Below, one piece after another: positions 55,327 through 63,399 of a stretch of 64,000 nucleotides of DNA; the stretch's first letter is position 1, and every line of letters starts with the position of its first letter. The translations under genes and the position numbers were made by a program. The notes under the pieces are model-generated. The model searched no databases and was not told the origin of the DNA. It saw only the letters and a list, made by a program, of their open reading frames with translations. The stretch is from Caproiciproducens sp. CPB-2 (GTDB taxonomy: Bacteria; Bacillota; Clostridia; Oscillospirales; Acutalibacteraceae): the NCBI RefSeq assembly GCF_036287215.1, contig NZ_CP142860.1, positions 2,046,001 through 2,110,000 of the forward strand, in the 5' to 3' direction.

Positions 55327-56256
55327 ATGTTTGATTACTATCCTGAGGGTTGGATCATCGATACACCCGAAAACCGCGCGGCGACCCTGAGCATCTCCGC
55401 GCTGAACGACGCCTGCCGGGATGGAAAAATTTTGGAAGGACGCGCGCTGATTTGTGACAGCTCGCATAATTTACTGGTCGATTTAGGATGCATGAAGGGT
55501 GTGATTCCGCACGACGAGGGTGCTTTAGGTATTCGCGAAGGTACGGTACGTGACATTGCCATCATTTCCAGAGTCAACCGGCCGGTATGCTTTACCGTGA
55601 CGGGTTTTCAGAAGGATACGGACGGACATATGACCGCCCTGCTGTCGCGGCGGGCCGCACAGGAAAAGTGCATGGCCGAGTATGTGAAAAAGCTTACTCC
55701 GGGCGACGTCATCAACGCGCGCGTGACCCACCTGGAAAGCTTCGGGACTTTTGCCGACATCGGCTGCGGGATTATCGCGCTGCTGCCGATCGACGCCATC
55801 TCCGTTTCCAGAATTGACCACCCACGCGAGCGGTTTACGGTCGGCATGGATATCCGTGTTGTAATAAAGTCCGTGGAAAACGGGCGCATTACCCTGAGCC
55901 ACAAAGAGCTTCTGGGAACCTGGGCGGAAAACGTAGCCATGTTCAAAGCCGGGGAAACAGTGGCCGGGATCGTGCGTTCCGTCGAGTCCTACGGCATTTT
56001 CGTCGAGCTTTCCCCCAACCTTGCCGGGCTGGCGGAAGCCAAGGAGGATGTGGTACCCGGTCAGCAGGCGAGCGTTTACATAAAAAGCATCATTCCTTCA
56101 CGGATGAAGGTAAAGCTCGTGATTATCGATACGTTCGACTACTCCTACCGTCCTTCCGCGCCAAAATATTTCTTCACCGGAAACAGGATCGACCGGTTTG
56201 TCTATTCTCCCCCCGACAGCGAAAAAGAAATCGCTACCAATTTTACACCGGAATAG
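55327..56256 (+). CDS. S1 RNA-binding domain protein
   Basis: A 309-residue protein with two or three S1-type OB folds: a diverged one at about 35-100, a clear one at about 125-195 (GDVINARVTHLESFGTFADI), and another at about 210-270 (GETVAGIVRSVESYGIFVEL). It resembles ribosomal S1-like proteins of Clostridia, shorter than true RpsA. It probably binds mRNA or the ribosome. AAAGGAGG precedes ATG 55327. It stands alone before a terminator. Confidence 0.85.
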   Translation: MFDYYPEGWIIDTPENRAATLSISALNDACRDGKILEGRALICDSSHNLLVDLGCMKGVIPHDEGALGIREGTVRDIAIISRVNRPVCFTVTGFQKDTDGHMTALLSRRAAQEKCMAEYVKKLTPGDVINARVTHLESFGTFADIGCGIIALLPIDAISVSRIDHPRERFTVGMDIRVVIKSVENGRITLSHKELLGTWAENVAMFKAGETVAGIVRSVESYGIFVELSPNLAGLAEAKEDVVPGQQASVYIKSIIPSRMKVKLVIIDTFDYSYRPSAPKYFFTGNRIDRFVYSPPDSEKEIATNFTPE

Positions 56257-56260
56257 GATG

Positions 56261-56300
56261 TCAGGCCGCGGGTCCGATACGGGCCCGCGGCCTGATTTTT
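56261..56300. terminator. Bidirectional terminator
   Basis: TCAGGCCGCGGG pairs with CCCGCGGCCTGA around a short loop and is followed by TTTTT, between the S1 gene and the convergent XRE gene. Confidence 0.9.
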
Positions 56301-56664
56301 ATGAGCGGGGCCCTTCCCTTTTGAACGCGACGATTCCGGCCACCAGGTCCGCCAGCTGTTCGGCTTCTTCCGGGGTGAGCCTCTCCGCAACCGTCGTGAT
56401 TTTTTTGACGGCCGCCTCTTTCTTTTCATATTTCCTCGGATGACCGAAGTCAAACAGCTCGGACAGGGAAATATCCAGCGCCATTGCGATTTTATTGAGC
56501 GTGTCGATCGTCGGGCACTTCAGGCACCGCTCGATATGGCCTAAAAAAGCCGGGTCCAGCCCGGCAGAATTTGCGAGCGATTTCTGGCTGAAGCCCGCTG
56601 CCTTGCGCAGATGTTTGATTTGCTCTGCAGTTTTCTGCATGATTTCCATTTTTGCCTTATCCAT
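56299..56664 (-). CDS. XRE-family transcriptional regulator
   Basis: A 121-residue protein with an N-terminal Cro/CI-type helix-turn-helix (IKHLRKAAGFSQKSLANSAG to TIDTLNKIAMALDISLSELF) and a short C-terminal part ending LTPEEAEQLADLVAGIVAFK. An AGAGGT site precedes ATG 56664; two further in-frame Met codons follow within nine residues. It diverges from the chemoreceptor gene. No partner toxin is visible. Confidence 0.9.
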   Translation of the reverse strand: MDKAKMEIMQKTAEQIKHLRKAAGFSQKSLANSAGLDPAFLGHIERCLKCPTIDTLNKIAMALDISLSELFDFGHPRKYEKKEAAVKKITTVAERLTPEEAEQLADLVAGIVAFKREGPRS

Positions 56665-56754
56665 GTTTACCTCTGTTCCCTCATCCTTTAGTCACATTTT
56701 TCGCAGACACTCAATTAATACCTAAAGATATTCGACAAAAAATGACTATAAGTA

Positions 56755-56783
56755 TTGAAAAATCGTTTTTTTTCGCGTATACT
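56755..56783 (+). promoter_or_regulatory. Putative sigma-A promoter upstream of the chemoreceptor
   Basis: TTGAAA (56755-56760) and TATACT (56778-56783), 17 bases apart, leaving a leader of about 210 bases before the receptor start. Confidence 0.55.
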
Positions 56784-56853
56784 GAAAAAGGCAATTTGTT
56801 TGATTATATTGAAGTAGAAATATAAATTGAAAAGGGATCCTGTAAAAGAAGAG

Positions 56854-56973
56854 GTGGTAAACAAAATATTTCAGTATCTGCACAGAGTATTGGACATGGA
56901 GCGGACAGGCGCCGGCATTGTCCTGATACAGGGCACGTTACGGATATTAGAATACCCCGATCAGCGAAAATGA
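56854..56973 (+). CDS. Possible small leader ORF (39 codons)
   Basis: From GTG 56854 to TGA 56973 the frame reads MVNKIFQYLHRVLDMERTG and continues to a basic end YPDQRK. The stop overlaps an in-frame ATG of the chemoreceptor (ATGA at 56970). The GC-rich, coding-like composition contrasts with the AT-rich sequence before it. The ribosome site is weak (AAGAAGAG). It may be a leader peptide, a remnant or chance. Confidence 0.25.
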   Translation: MVNKIFQYLHRVLDMERTGAGIVLIQGTLRILEYPDQRK

Positions 56974-56999
56974 CCCAAAAAAGTCAAAGGGATGAGAAA

Positions 57000-58760
57000 A
57001 TGTTCAGGAATATGAAAATCGCTAAAAAACTGATGATCGCATTTATTGCTGTAGCCATCATTTCCAGCATCAGCGGAATCGTAGGAGTAAACACAACGGC
57101 GCTTCTGAATGCCACTTATGGCAAAGCGCTGACGGATTACGGCTTCTCCCAGGGAGAGATCGGGCTTTTCAACACACAATTCAATGAGAGCCGTTCCATT
57201 CTCAGCAATATCATTTACAGCACGGAACCACAGAAAATACAGGAAAGCGGGAACGAGCTTGACCAGTCAGGCAAGAAATTGGATACTTACCTGAAAAATA
57301 TAAAAAAGGGAATGGTCACGGAAAAGGAACTTGATTATTATAATCATATTCAGGAAAATCTGACAAAATTTGAACAGGTCAGCGGTCAGGTGGTTGAACT
57401 GGCCAAGCAAAACAGGAACACAGAAGCATCCGAGCTGCTGGACCGCGAGGGCACTCCTCTTTCCGACAGCATCCGGGCGTCTATCGAGGCACTGCTTACG
57501 GAAAAGACGACGGCCGGAAACAAATTGGCAGGCGACCTGTCCAAGCAGGCCCAGCTTACGCATTTTGCCATTGTCGGGGTCATTTTCATCAGCTTCCTGA
57601 TTTCCATTATCATCGCCATTTGGATTTCCCGCGGCATCAGCAAACCTGTGGCCGAAATGGCGGAAGCCGCGCAGAAGATCGCGCAGGGCGATCTGAACGT
57701 TCAAATTGATGGAAGCTCCAAAAATGAAATCGGCCGGCTGGGAGAAGCTTTCGCAAAATCCACAGCTTCCATCCGGGCTTACATATCGGATATCGGAAAT
57801 ATAGTCAGTGAAATTGAACGCGGCAACCTTACCGTGGGAACGGATCTGGACTACATCGGCGACTATGCCCAGCTCAAGAGCTCTATTTTAGGAATTATCG
57901 CCACTCTGAACCACACCTTCAGCCAGATCGATCAGGCGGCGGAGCAGGTCGCCAGCGGTTCCTCCCAGGTTTCCAGCGGCGCGCAGGAACTGGCGCAGGG
58001 CGCTACGGAGCAGGCAAGCTCCGTGGAAGAGCTTTCCGCCAGCATTTCCGAAATATCCACCCACGTGAAAGACAACGCGGAGCATACCGCCAACGCGAGC
58101 AGATTCGTGGCCGAAGTCAGCAGGGAAATCGAGACAAGCAATCAGCACATGGACGACATGGTCAAGGCCATGTCCCTGATTAACGAATCTTCCGGGGAAA
58201 TCGGAAAGATCATCAAGACCATTGAGGATATCGCATTCCAGACAAACATCCTCGCGCTGAACGCAGCTGTGGAAGCGGCCAGGGCCGGGGCGGCCGGAAA
58301 AGGGTTCGCCGTAGTTGCCGACGAAGTAAGGAATCTTGCAAGCAAGAGCGCCGAAGCCGCGAAAAATACGACCGCTCTGATTGAAAACTCCGTAAGGCAG
58401 GTAGAAAACGGGACAAAAATCGCGGACGCGACCGCCCAGTCGCTCCACCGCGTCGTTGCCAGGGCGGAGGAGGTCACCGAAACGGTTGAAAAAATTTCAG
58501 TGGCGACCAACCGGCAGTCCGACGCTATTTCCCAGGTCACGCTGGGTGTGGAGCAAATCTCCAGCGTTGTCCAGACAAATTCCGCAACCGCCGAAGAAAG
58601 CGCCGCCGCAAGCGAGGAGCTTTCCAGTCAGGCACAAATTCTGAGAGACCTGGTGGAAAAATTCAGGCTGAACGGCCAGCCCTCCGTGCTGGAAGCGGCA
58701 GCATACCCAAGGGAAGCTGCCGGGTTCGAGTTGCCGATGGCTGCAGGCGGCAAGTATTAA
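57000..58760 (+). CDS. Methyl-accepting chemotaxis protein
   Basis: A 586-residue transmembrane receptor. First helix near residues 8-28, a four-helix-bundle (4HB_MCP type) periplasmic-side domain to about 185, second helix near 190-210, HAMP (ISKPVAEMAEAAQKIAQGDL), then the signalling domain with the conserved tip EDIAFQTNILALNAAVEAAR. No CheR-binding pentapeptide is at the C-terminus. The start ATG 57000 is chosen for AAAGGG at normal spacing; ATG 56970 is in frame and would add ten residues. Confidence 0.93.
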   Translation: MFRNMKIAKKLMIAFIAVAIISSISGIVGVNTTALLNATYGKALTDYGFSQGEIGLFNTQFNESRSILSNIIYSTEPQKIQESGNELDQSGKKLDTYLKNIKKGMVTEKELDYYNHIQENLTKFEQVSGQVVELAKQNRNTEASELLDREGTPLSDSIRASIEALLTEKTTAGNKLAGDLSKQAQLTHFAIVGVIFISFLISIIIAIWISRGISKPVAEMAEAAQKIAQGDLNVQIDGSSKNEIGRLGEAFAKSTASIRAYISDIGNIVSEIERGNLTVGTDLDYIGDYAQLKSSILGIIATLNHTFSQIDQAAEQVASGSSQVSSGAQELAQGATEQASSVEELSASISEISTHVKDNAEHTANASRFVAEVSREIETSNQHMDDMVKAMSLINESSGEIGKIIKTIEDIAFQTNILALNAAVEAARAGAAGKGFAVVADEVRNLASKSAEAAKNTTALIENSVRQVENGTKIADATAQSLHRVVARAEEVTETVEKISVATNRQSDAISQVTLGVEQISSVVQTNSATAEESAAASEELSSQAQILRDLVEKFRLNGQPSVLEAAAYPREAAGFELPMAAGGKY

Positions 58761-58786
58761 CAGAAAAAATAAAATTCCGATTATTT

Positions 58787-58823
58787 AAGTCAAAGAATAC
58801 GTCCGTATTCTTTGACTTTATTT
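58787..58823 (+). terminator. Terminator of the chemoreceptor gene
   Basis: AAGTCAAAGAATAC pairs with GTATTCTTTGACTT (perfect 14 bp, loop GTCC) and is followed by TATTTAT. Confidence 0.88.
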
Positions 58824-58875
58824 ATGGAGAGCGGAGCCGCGCACTCCATACTTCGCCTTGAATGACAGCCGCCCG

Positions 58876-59538
58876 CTATTGTACGGGCGGCTTATTTTCC
58901 TGCAGCTTTAATATATGGGCATCCAGCAGCTGCTTGAAGAGATCGTTTTTACGGGTATGACCGAGAGAATCCGTATATTTCACCGGATCGTAATACTGGC
59001 TCTGCCTTTGCTGCTTTAAGAACTCCAGCGCCTCTTCCCTGCCGTGCAGCTTTGCGACCAGATCAGCCGCTTTAATCGCGTTCATTGCGCTGTAAGGCTC
59101 CAAACGATACGCCTCGGTAAAATTGAAGAGCGCGGCGTCAAGGCGCCCCAGGCCCTCCTGGGCCTTCGCAAGGTCCCTCAGCACGGAAGCGCGCTGCGCG
59201 GCGGCGTAGTTGATGGTGATACCGTCTTCCTCCCGAATATGGTTCGGAAGGCTCCCCCAGCCGGAAGTGCGCAGGTACTCTCCGGCATAGCGGATCGTTT
59301 CCTGATAATATTTTTTGCCCAGCCAGCTGTAGGCTTTCGCGGCCAGATAGAGCTGCTCCGGCGTCTGCGGCTCGCCACAGAGCTCGATCACCTTCAGCAG
59401 TATTTTTTCCCGGTCCTGAATCTTCTCTTTCAGAGCGACGGCCTCTTCTTCCAGCGCCCGGCGGTGCGGCACGGTTTCCCCCAGCACAAAAAAGAGCGCC
59501 GCAGCCAGATCCGTATTGTCATTTTTTAATTCGGCCAT
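58876..59538 (-). CDS. TPR-like helical protein of the mcsAB operon
   Basis: A 220-residue all-helical protein with at least one tetratricopeptide-like pair (LRDLAKAQEGLGRLDAALFN and FTEAYRLEPYSAMNAIKAAD). I do not recognise a family with confidence; DUF2225-type proteins share this look. Its start overlaps the mcsB stop by about 13 bp, so the two are translated together. It occupies the place where clpC usually follows mcsB, and may be an adaptor. A stem-loop (58867-58892) overlaps the stop codon. Confidence 0.6.
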   Translation of the reverse strand: MAELKNDNTDLAAALFFVLGETVPHRRALEEEAVALKEKIQDREKILLKVIELCGEPQTPEQLYLAAKAYSWLGKKYYQETIRYAGEYLRTSGWGSLPNHIREEDGITINYAAAQRASVLRDLAKAQEGLGRLDAALFNFTEAYRLEPYSAMNAIKAADLVAKLHGREEALEFLKQQRQSQYYDPVKYTDSLGHTRKNDLFKQLLDAHILKLQENKPPVQ

Positions 59539-60560
59539 AGATATTTCCCCTTTTTTAAAAAATCCCTGATCTTTTCGGCCCGCAGGCTGCGCCGCTCCGC
59601 AGGAGTAAGCTTTTTTCCGCTGTAAAACGTCAGCGTAGCGGGCTGGACCAGAACCATCAGGCGGTTGATTTCGCCATAATCGATCGGGTCGACCAAGCCC
59701 GTGGCCACACCGAACCGGACGTTGGAGATCAGCTGCATGAATTCCTCGTTCGCCATCATCTTCGCACTTTGCAGAATGGCAAGGGAACGGCTGACGGTAT
59801 CCTGAATTTCAAGGCTTTCCGCCAGTTCCTTTCTGGCGGCACGCTCCTGTTCGATCAGCTGCATGGCAATGCTTTGAAGGTTCGCGATCGCTTCCTGCTC
59901 CGACAGCCCGAAGGTAACGCGGTTGGACAGCTGGTATACGGCGCCCTTCGGCTCCACCCCGGACCCAAAAGTACCGCGCAGCGCAAGACCAAGCTTACTG
60001 AGATTCGCGGAAATCCGGGAAATCCCCCCGCCTTCCCGCAGCGCGGGAAGATGCAGCATCAGGGAGGCGCGCATCCCCGTCCCGAGGTTGACGGGATTCT
60101 GTGTCAGATATCCCAGATTTTCATCAAAAGCGAAACCGAGGCATTTATCCAGAATGTCGTCCAGACCATCCGCCGTGGCGAACGCTTTTTGCGGATTCAG
60201 CCCCGCTTCCGAAGACTGGAGATGAATGTGGTCCTCTTCATTGACCATGATGCTGACCGTCTCATCCGCGTTTACAAAGAAGCCCCTTCCGCGGCGGTCC
60301 GATATGAAATCCGCGCTGACAAGATGCCGTTCCACCAGAGAAACCGCTTCCACCCTGGACAGGCTTTCCATGTCCGTAAATTGAAAAAGGTGTGACAGGG
60401 TCTCATTGCCGCTGAAGGCCTCCACCACTCTTTCGGAAAGCTTCTGACGGTCGGCGCGGCTCATTTTCGCGCAGAAGGGAACGTCCGTCAGATTGCGGAT
60501 GAGATGAATTTGCGTACGGATCACAACATCCTCTTCGCACCCGGGATTCGGGTTATTCAT
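59526..60560 (-). CDS. mcsB: McsB-like protein arginine kinase with degenerate active site
   Basis: A 344-residue phosphagen-kinase-fold protein. McsB normally phosphorylates arginines and marks proteins for ClpCP. Here the ATP-binding SSRxR motif reads RTQIHLIRN (Q17, H19). The loop that should hold the catalytic Cys reads QNPVNLGTGMR (N155), and the second catalytic Glu position is Ser (GTFGSGVEP, S200). NEEDHIHL (residues 107-114) keeps the first Glu. Numbering is offset by 12 from the Bacillus enzyme (R29, C167, E212) throughout. The C-terminal ERRSLRAEKIRDFL regulatory end is kept. It starts at ATG 60560, overlapping mcsA by 8 bp. It may be a pseudokinase. Confidence 0.85.
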   Translation of the reverse strand: MNNPNPGCEEDVVIRTQIHLIRNLTDVPFCAKMSRADRQKLSERVVEAFSGNETLSHLFQFTDMESLSRVEAVSLVERHLVSADFISDRRGRGFFVNADETVSIMVNEEDHIHLQSSEAGLNPQKAFATADGLDDILDKCLGFAFDENLGYLTQNPVNLGTGMRASLMLHLPALREGGGISRISANLSKLGLALRGTFGSGVEPKGAVYQLSNRVTFGLSEQEAIANLQSIAMQLIEQERAARKELAESLEIQDTVSRSLAILQSAKMMANEEFMQLISNVRFGVATGLVDPIDYGEINRLMVLVQPATLTFYSGKKLTPAERRSLRAEKIRDFLKKGKYLWPN

Positions 60561-61047
60561 GGACCTTTCCCCCTTCCAGCTCTTTGATCCGGTCGCGCAG
60601 GCTGGCGGCATGTTCAAAGTTTTCGGCGTCGATTGCCTCCCGCAGCTCCCGGCGCATCAGGCTGAGCTGCTCCTGCGGCCTGCTCTGAAGAGCGCCGCCG
60701 CCCGGAACCTTTCCGCGGTGCCTGGTATTGCCGTGAATACGCTGAATCAGAGGGATCAGCCGGTCGTAAAAGGTATGATAGCACTGTGCGCAGCCGACCT
60801 GCCCGCTGCGCATGATATCGTCAAAGGTCGAGCCGCAGCATTTGCAGCGGACCGGGTCGTCCAGTTCGGTCCCGCCGAAAAAGCCGCCCAGCAGGCTGCC
60901 GTAATCACAGCCCAGCCCGGTCAGAAGATTTCCATACCCCAATCTCTGCGCACATTCGGCGCAGAGGGAATATTCCGTCAGTTCCCCGTTGATGATGGTT
61001 TTAATATGAGTGGTAACAGGATTTTTTCCACAGGAATCGCACAGCAT
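60553..61047 (-). CDS. mcsA: McsA, zinc-finger activator of McsB
   Basis: A 164-residue protein with four CxxC zinc motifs (CDSCGKNP, CAECAQR, CKCCGST, CAQCYHTF). The C-terminal UVR domain (LREAIDAENFEHAASLRDRI) is present. McsA normally activates and anchors McsB and contacts CtsR or ClpC. All metal ligands appear intact. It is the first gene of the unit, and no CtsR box of the GGTCAAA type was seen upstream. Confidence 0.93.
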   Translation of the reverse strand: MLCDSCGKNPVTTHIKTIINGELTEYSLCAECAQRLGYGNLLTGLGCDYGSLLGGFFGGTELDDPVRCKCCGSTFDDIMRSGQVGCAQCYHTFYDRLIPLIQRIHGNTRHRGKVPGGGALQSRPQEQLSLMRRELREAIDAENFEHAASLRDRIKELEGGKVHE

Positions 61048-61153
61048 AGAATCACCCCGTAAGATTATTAAACATAATATAATATTACTATTAATTCATC
61101 ATGAATAGAAGATAGAAAAGCCTGATTTTGGGGTGAGGCCCCAAAAGAAAAAT

Positions 61154-61182
61154 TTGTAACACGTTTTGTTCCTATGCAATAT
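61154..61182 (+). promoter_or_regulatory. Weak promoter of the Cys-rich peptide gene
   Basis: TTGTAA (61154-61159) and CAATAT (61177-61182), 17 bases apart. A sporulation-specific promoter instead cannot be excluded. Between it and mcsA lies a short hairpin TTTTGGGG-tgagg-CCCCAAAA (61126-61146). Confidence 0.35.
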
Positions 61183-61215
61183 TATATACTGTAAACCGAA
61201 AGGAGGCAAACAATT

Positions 61216-61356
61216 ATGTGTAGCAACAATTTCTTTGGTGGTGGTGGCAGCTGCTGTTGGATTATCATCCTTATCATCATCCTTTTAGTATGCTGCGGCG
61301 GTGATAACGATTGCGGTGGTTGCGGCAATTGCAACAATGGATGTGGCGGCTGCTAA
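61216..61356 (+). CDS. Small high-cysteine membrane peptide
   Basis: A 46-residue peptide with a strong ribosome site (AAAGGAGG, eight bases upstream). It reads MCSNNFFGGGGSCC, then a hydrophobic segment WIIILIIILLV, then CCGGDNDCGGCGNCNNGCGG and a last Cys. Ten of 46 residues are cysteine. It resembles the short proteins of Clostridia annotated as chorion-class high-cysteine (HCB-type) proteins, and also the architecture of YjcZ/SscA spore peptides. Role unknown; membrane insertion with a cysteine-rich, possibly metal-binding or cross-linked tail is likely. Confidence 0.8.
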   Translation: MCSNNFFGGGGSCCWIIILIIILLVCCGGDNDCGGCGNCNNGCGGC

Positions 61357-61365
61357 ACGCACAAA

Positions 61366-61393
61366 AAGGGCTGCGAGTAAAATCGCAGCCCTT
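61366..61393. terminator. Bidirectional terminator
   Basis: AAGGGCTGCGA pairs with TCGCAGCCCTT, loop GTAAAA, between the Cys-rich peptide gene and the convergent TSCPD gene. Confidence 0.9.
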
Positions 61394-61399
61394 CATTCT

Positions 61400-61660
61400 T
61401 TATTTATGCTCCTGCTGCTCTTTTGCCTGTAACAATGCAATCGCCAGCTGATCCGGACAGGAGGTGGACTTAAACCCGCACTTGATTCCTTTCAGGCGCC
61501 GGATGGCCTCGTCGGCCTTCATTCCCTCTACAAGCGCGCAGATTCCCTTGCCGTTCCCGTTGCAGCCCCCGATGATCTTAACCGATTTGACGGTGTCGCC
61601 CTCCAGCTCCAGATCGATTTCAGAAGAGCATGTCCCCTTTGTTTTGTACTGATACACCAA
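61400..61660 (-). CDS. TSCPD-domain protein (TIGR03905 family)
   Basis: An 86-residue protein containing the TSCPD signature in GIKCGFKSTSCPDQLAIAL and the family stretch SVKIIGGCNGNGKGICALVE. These domains also occur at the C-terminus of some ribonucleotide reductases, where they bind metal. Free-standing forms have no known role. It follows the PHP gene by 18 bp and is probably co-transcribed. Confidence 0.88.
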   Translation of the reverse strand: MVYQYKTKGTCSSEIDLELEGDTVKSVKIIGGCNGNGKGICALVEGMKADEAIRRLKGIKCGFKSTSCPDQLAIALLQAKEQQEHK

Positions 61661-61678
61661 GCTGTTTCCTCCGCTGCT

Positions 61679-62518
61679 CTATTTTTTCAAATGTATTTTG
61701 GCCTTTTTCAGCGCTTCCAGCTGACTGTCCGGCGTTACACACGTCCCGATCGGCATTGCGACGGTCGTATACATGCCGTGAAAATCGGTGCCGCCTGTCA
61801 TCACCAGGCCATACTCCTGCGCAATGGCGGTAAAGCGTTCCTCGTCGCCCGGCTTGTTGCGCGGATGCCAGACCTCCACGCCTTCAATTTCATGATCTTT
61901 TGCAAGCTGTTCCAGCAGATCATAGCTGTCGTATTCACCGGGATGCGCCAGAACCGCAACACCCCCCGCGTCATGGATCTGCCCGATCACGTCGTGGACA
62001 TCGGGATAGTGGACGGGAAAATAAGCAAGCCCCGTCTTGGAATTAAACAGCTTGTGATATGTTTCACCGAAAAAATCATTGGAATAGCCCGCGTCTATCA
62101 GCGCGTGCATAATATGCTGCTTATAGATATTGGTACTCCCCTGCGCCCGGCGCAGAACCATTTCTGCAGTAATCGGATAAAGCTTCATTACCTTCTGAAG
62201 CATGATGCAGGAAGCGCGGCGGCGGCTGTCCCCGGTGCGCTTGCACAGGCCCTCCAGCCGGTCGGTATTGTCGCAAAGGTAGCACAGTATATGCGCCTTT
62301 CTTCCGGTAGCAGGGTCCGTCGTTGAAAACTCGACCCCTGAAATCACTTTAATCCCATGCCTGTCCCCAAAAATTCTTGCTCTGGTCGATCCCGCAAATG
62401 TGTCATGATCAGTGACGGCAATCGTGGGGATCCCATGCGTTTTGGCAAGTAGAACAACCTCGTCAATACTGACCGAACCGTCGGACATTTTCGTATGACA
62501 ATGTAAATCTGCAGCCAC
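61679..62518 (-). CDS. PHP-domain phosphoesterase (TrpH/Rnm-like)
   Basis: A 279-residue metal-dependent phosphoesterase. PHP motifs are DLHCHTKMSDGS, VTDHDTFAG, GVEFSTT, a central VLAHPGEYD and the C-terminal GGTDFHGMY. The family includes 3',5'-nucleotide bisphosphatases and RNA 5'-3' exonucleases (Rnm, YciV). It starts at GTG 62518 with GGAAGG upstream. The large insertion between the metal motifs (about residues 95-150) is typical. Exact substrate unknown. Confidence 0.87.
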   Translation of the reverse strand: MAADLHCHTKMSDGSVSIDEVVLLAKTHGIPTIAVTDHDTFAGSTRARIFGDRHGIKVISGVEFSTTDPATGRKAHILCYLCDNTDRLEGLCKRTGDSRRRASCIMLQKVMKLYPITAEMVLRRAQGSTNIYKQHIMHALIDAGYSNDFFGETYHKLFNSKTGLAYFPVHYPDVHDVIGQIHDAGGVAVLAHPGEYDSYDLLEQLAKDHEIEGVEVWHPRNKPGDEERFTAIAQEYGLVMTGGTDFHGMYTTVAMPIGTCVTPDSQLEALKKAKIHLKK

Positions 62519-62601
62519 TTAATCACCTTCCAGTCTTCGTCATTTCCATACTATTACAATCCTATTATAATACTTTCCGACGGCGAAGGCAAATAGGCGG
62601 T

Positions 62602-63399
62602 TTATTTTAAAAGCTTTTCCGGTGTGAAAGAACGCGCCGCGACAAACCAGAGAAGACAGTCAACTACCAGTAAAACCACCGCAATGATCAGCAGGATCAG
62701 CGCGTTCAGCTGAAACAGGCCGGTGAACTGCCCCACAAAAAGAAGGACAAGCGGCAGAACGATGTATCCCGACGTCTGGAAGGACTCCATGTAGCTTTTG
62801 CTCCTGCCCGAAACCAGCACCATAAAGACCACTCCGAAAACCGTGACCCCGGGCGCCAGAAAAAGCACGAGTACGAGCCAGTTCCAGTTCAGGAAAAACG
62901 GCATGCCGAGGAGAAGGTCCCCCGCCGTGATGACGCAGGCAAACACCACAAAGGAGATACCTGTGGCGATCGCGGATAAAAAGACGCAGCTGAGCACCTT
63001 GGCTTTGAAAATCGATTTTACGCTCAAAGGGGTCAGAAGCAGCGTCTGGATCGTTCCGCGTTCCTTCTCGCCGACAAAGCTGCTTGCCGCCGAAACACTG
63101 GAAACCATCAGGGGAATCATCAGAAAGAACATGGGACAGACCACATTTGTCATAATGTAGAACATACCCTGCTTGACGGAAAAATACGACGCTTCCCGCG
63201 GAAGGAGCTGCAGCATCTGGTCAACGCCGTTCATCTCCCCTGCCGGGACGAAAAGAATCATAAGAAGGTACATGACGGGCAGGAGCAGAACCATCAGCAG
63301 CGGCACGAAAATAATGGTATTGCGCGCCATTCTGGTGTTCCAGATCTCCCCGAAATCCTTATTTACAACCGCCTGTTCGGCTGACGACAGCAATTTCAT
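62602..63399 (-). CDS. ABC-2 type exporter permease
   Basis: A 265-residue membrane protein with about six helices. The ABC-2 family block SSFVGEKERGTIQTLLLTPL, near residues 107-126, marks the NatB/CcmB-like permease group. It overlaps the ATPase gene by 4 bp. Together they form a two-gene exporter like NatAB. Substrate unknown. Confidence 0.88.
   Translation of the reverse strand: MKLLSSAEQAVVNKDFGEIWNTRMARNTIIFVPLLMVLLLPVMYLLMILFVPAGEMNGVDQMLQLLPREASYFSVKQGMFYIMTNVVCPMFFLMIPLMVSSVSAASSFVGEKERGTIQTLLLTPLSVKSIFKAKVLSCVFLSAIATGISFVVFACVITAGDLLLGMPFFLNWNWLVLVLFLAPGVTVFGVVFMVLVSGRSKSYMESFQTSGYIVLPLVLLFVGQFTGLFQLNALILLIIAVVLLVVDCLLWFVAARSFTPEKLLK

Noticed and set aside
56784..56999. A possible c-di-GMP (GEMM) riboswitch before the chemoreceptor
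   Set aside because: The context is typical, but I could not find the conserved GEMM core motifs. A covariance search would settle it.
58867..58892. Hairpin AGCCGCCCG/CGGGCGGCT over the stop of the TPR-like gene as a terminator
   Set aside because: No T-run follows on the minus strand. It may only stabilise the mRNA end.
61048..61125. A CtsR box upstream of mcsA
   Set aside because: No GGTCAAA heptad repeat is present.
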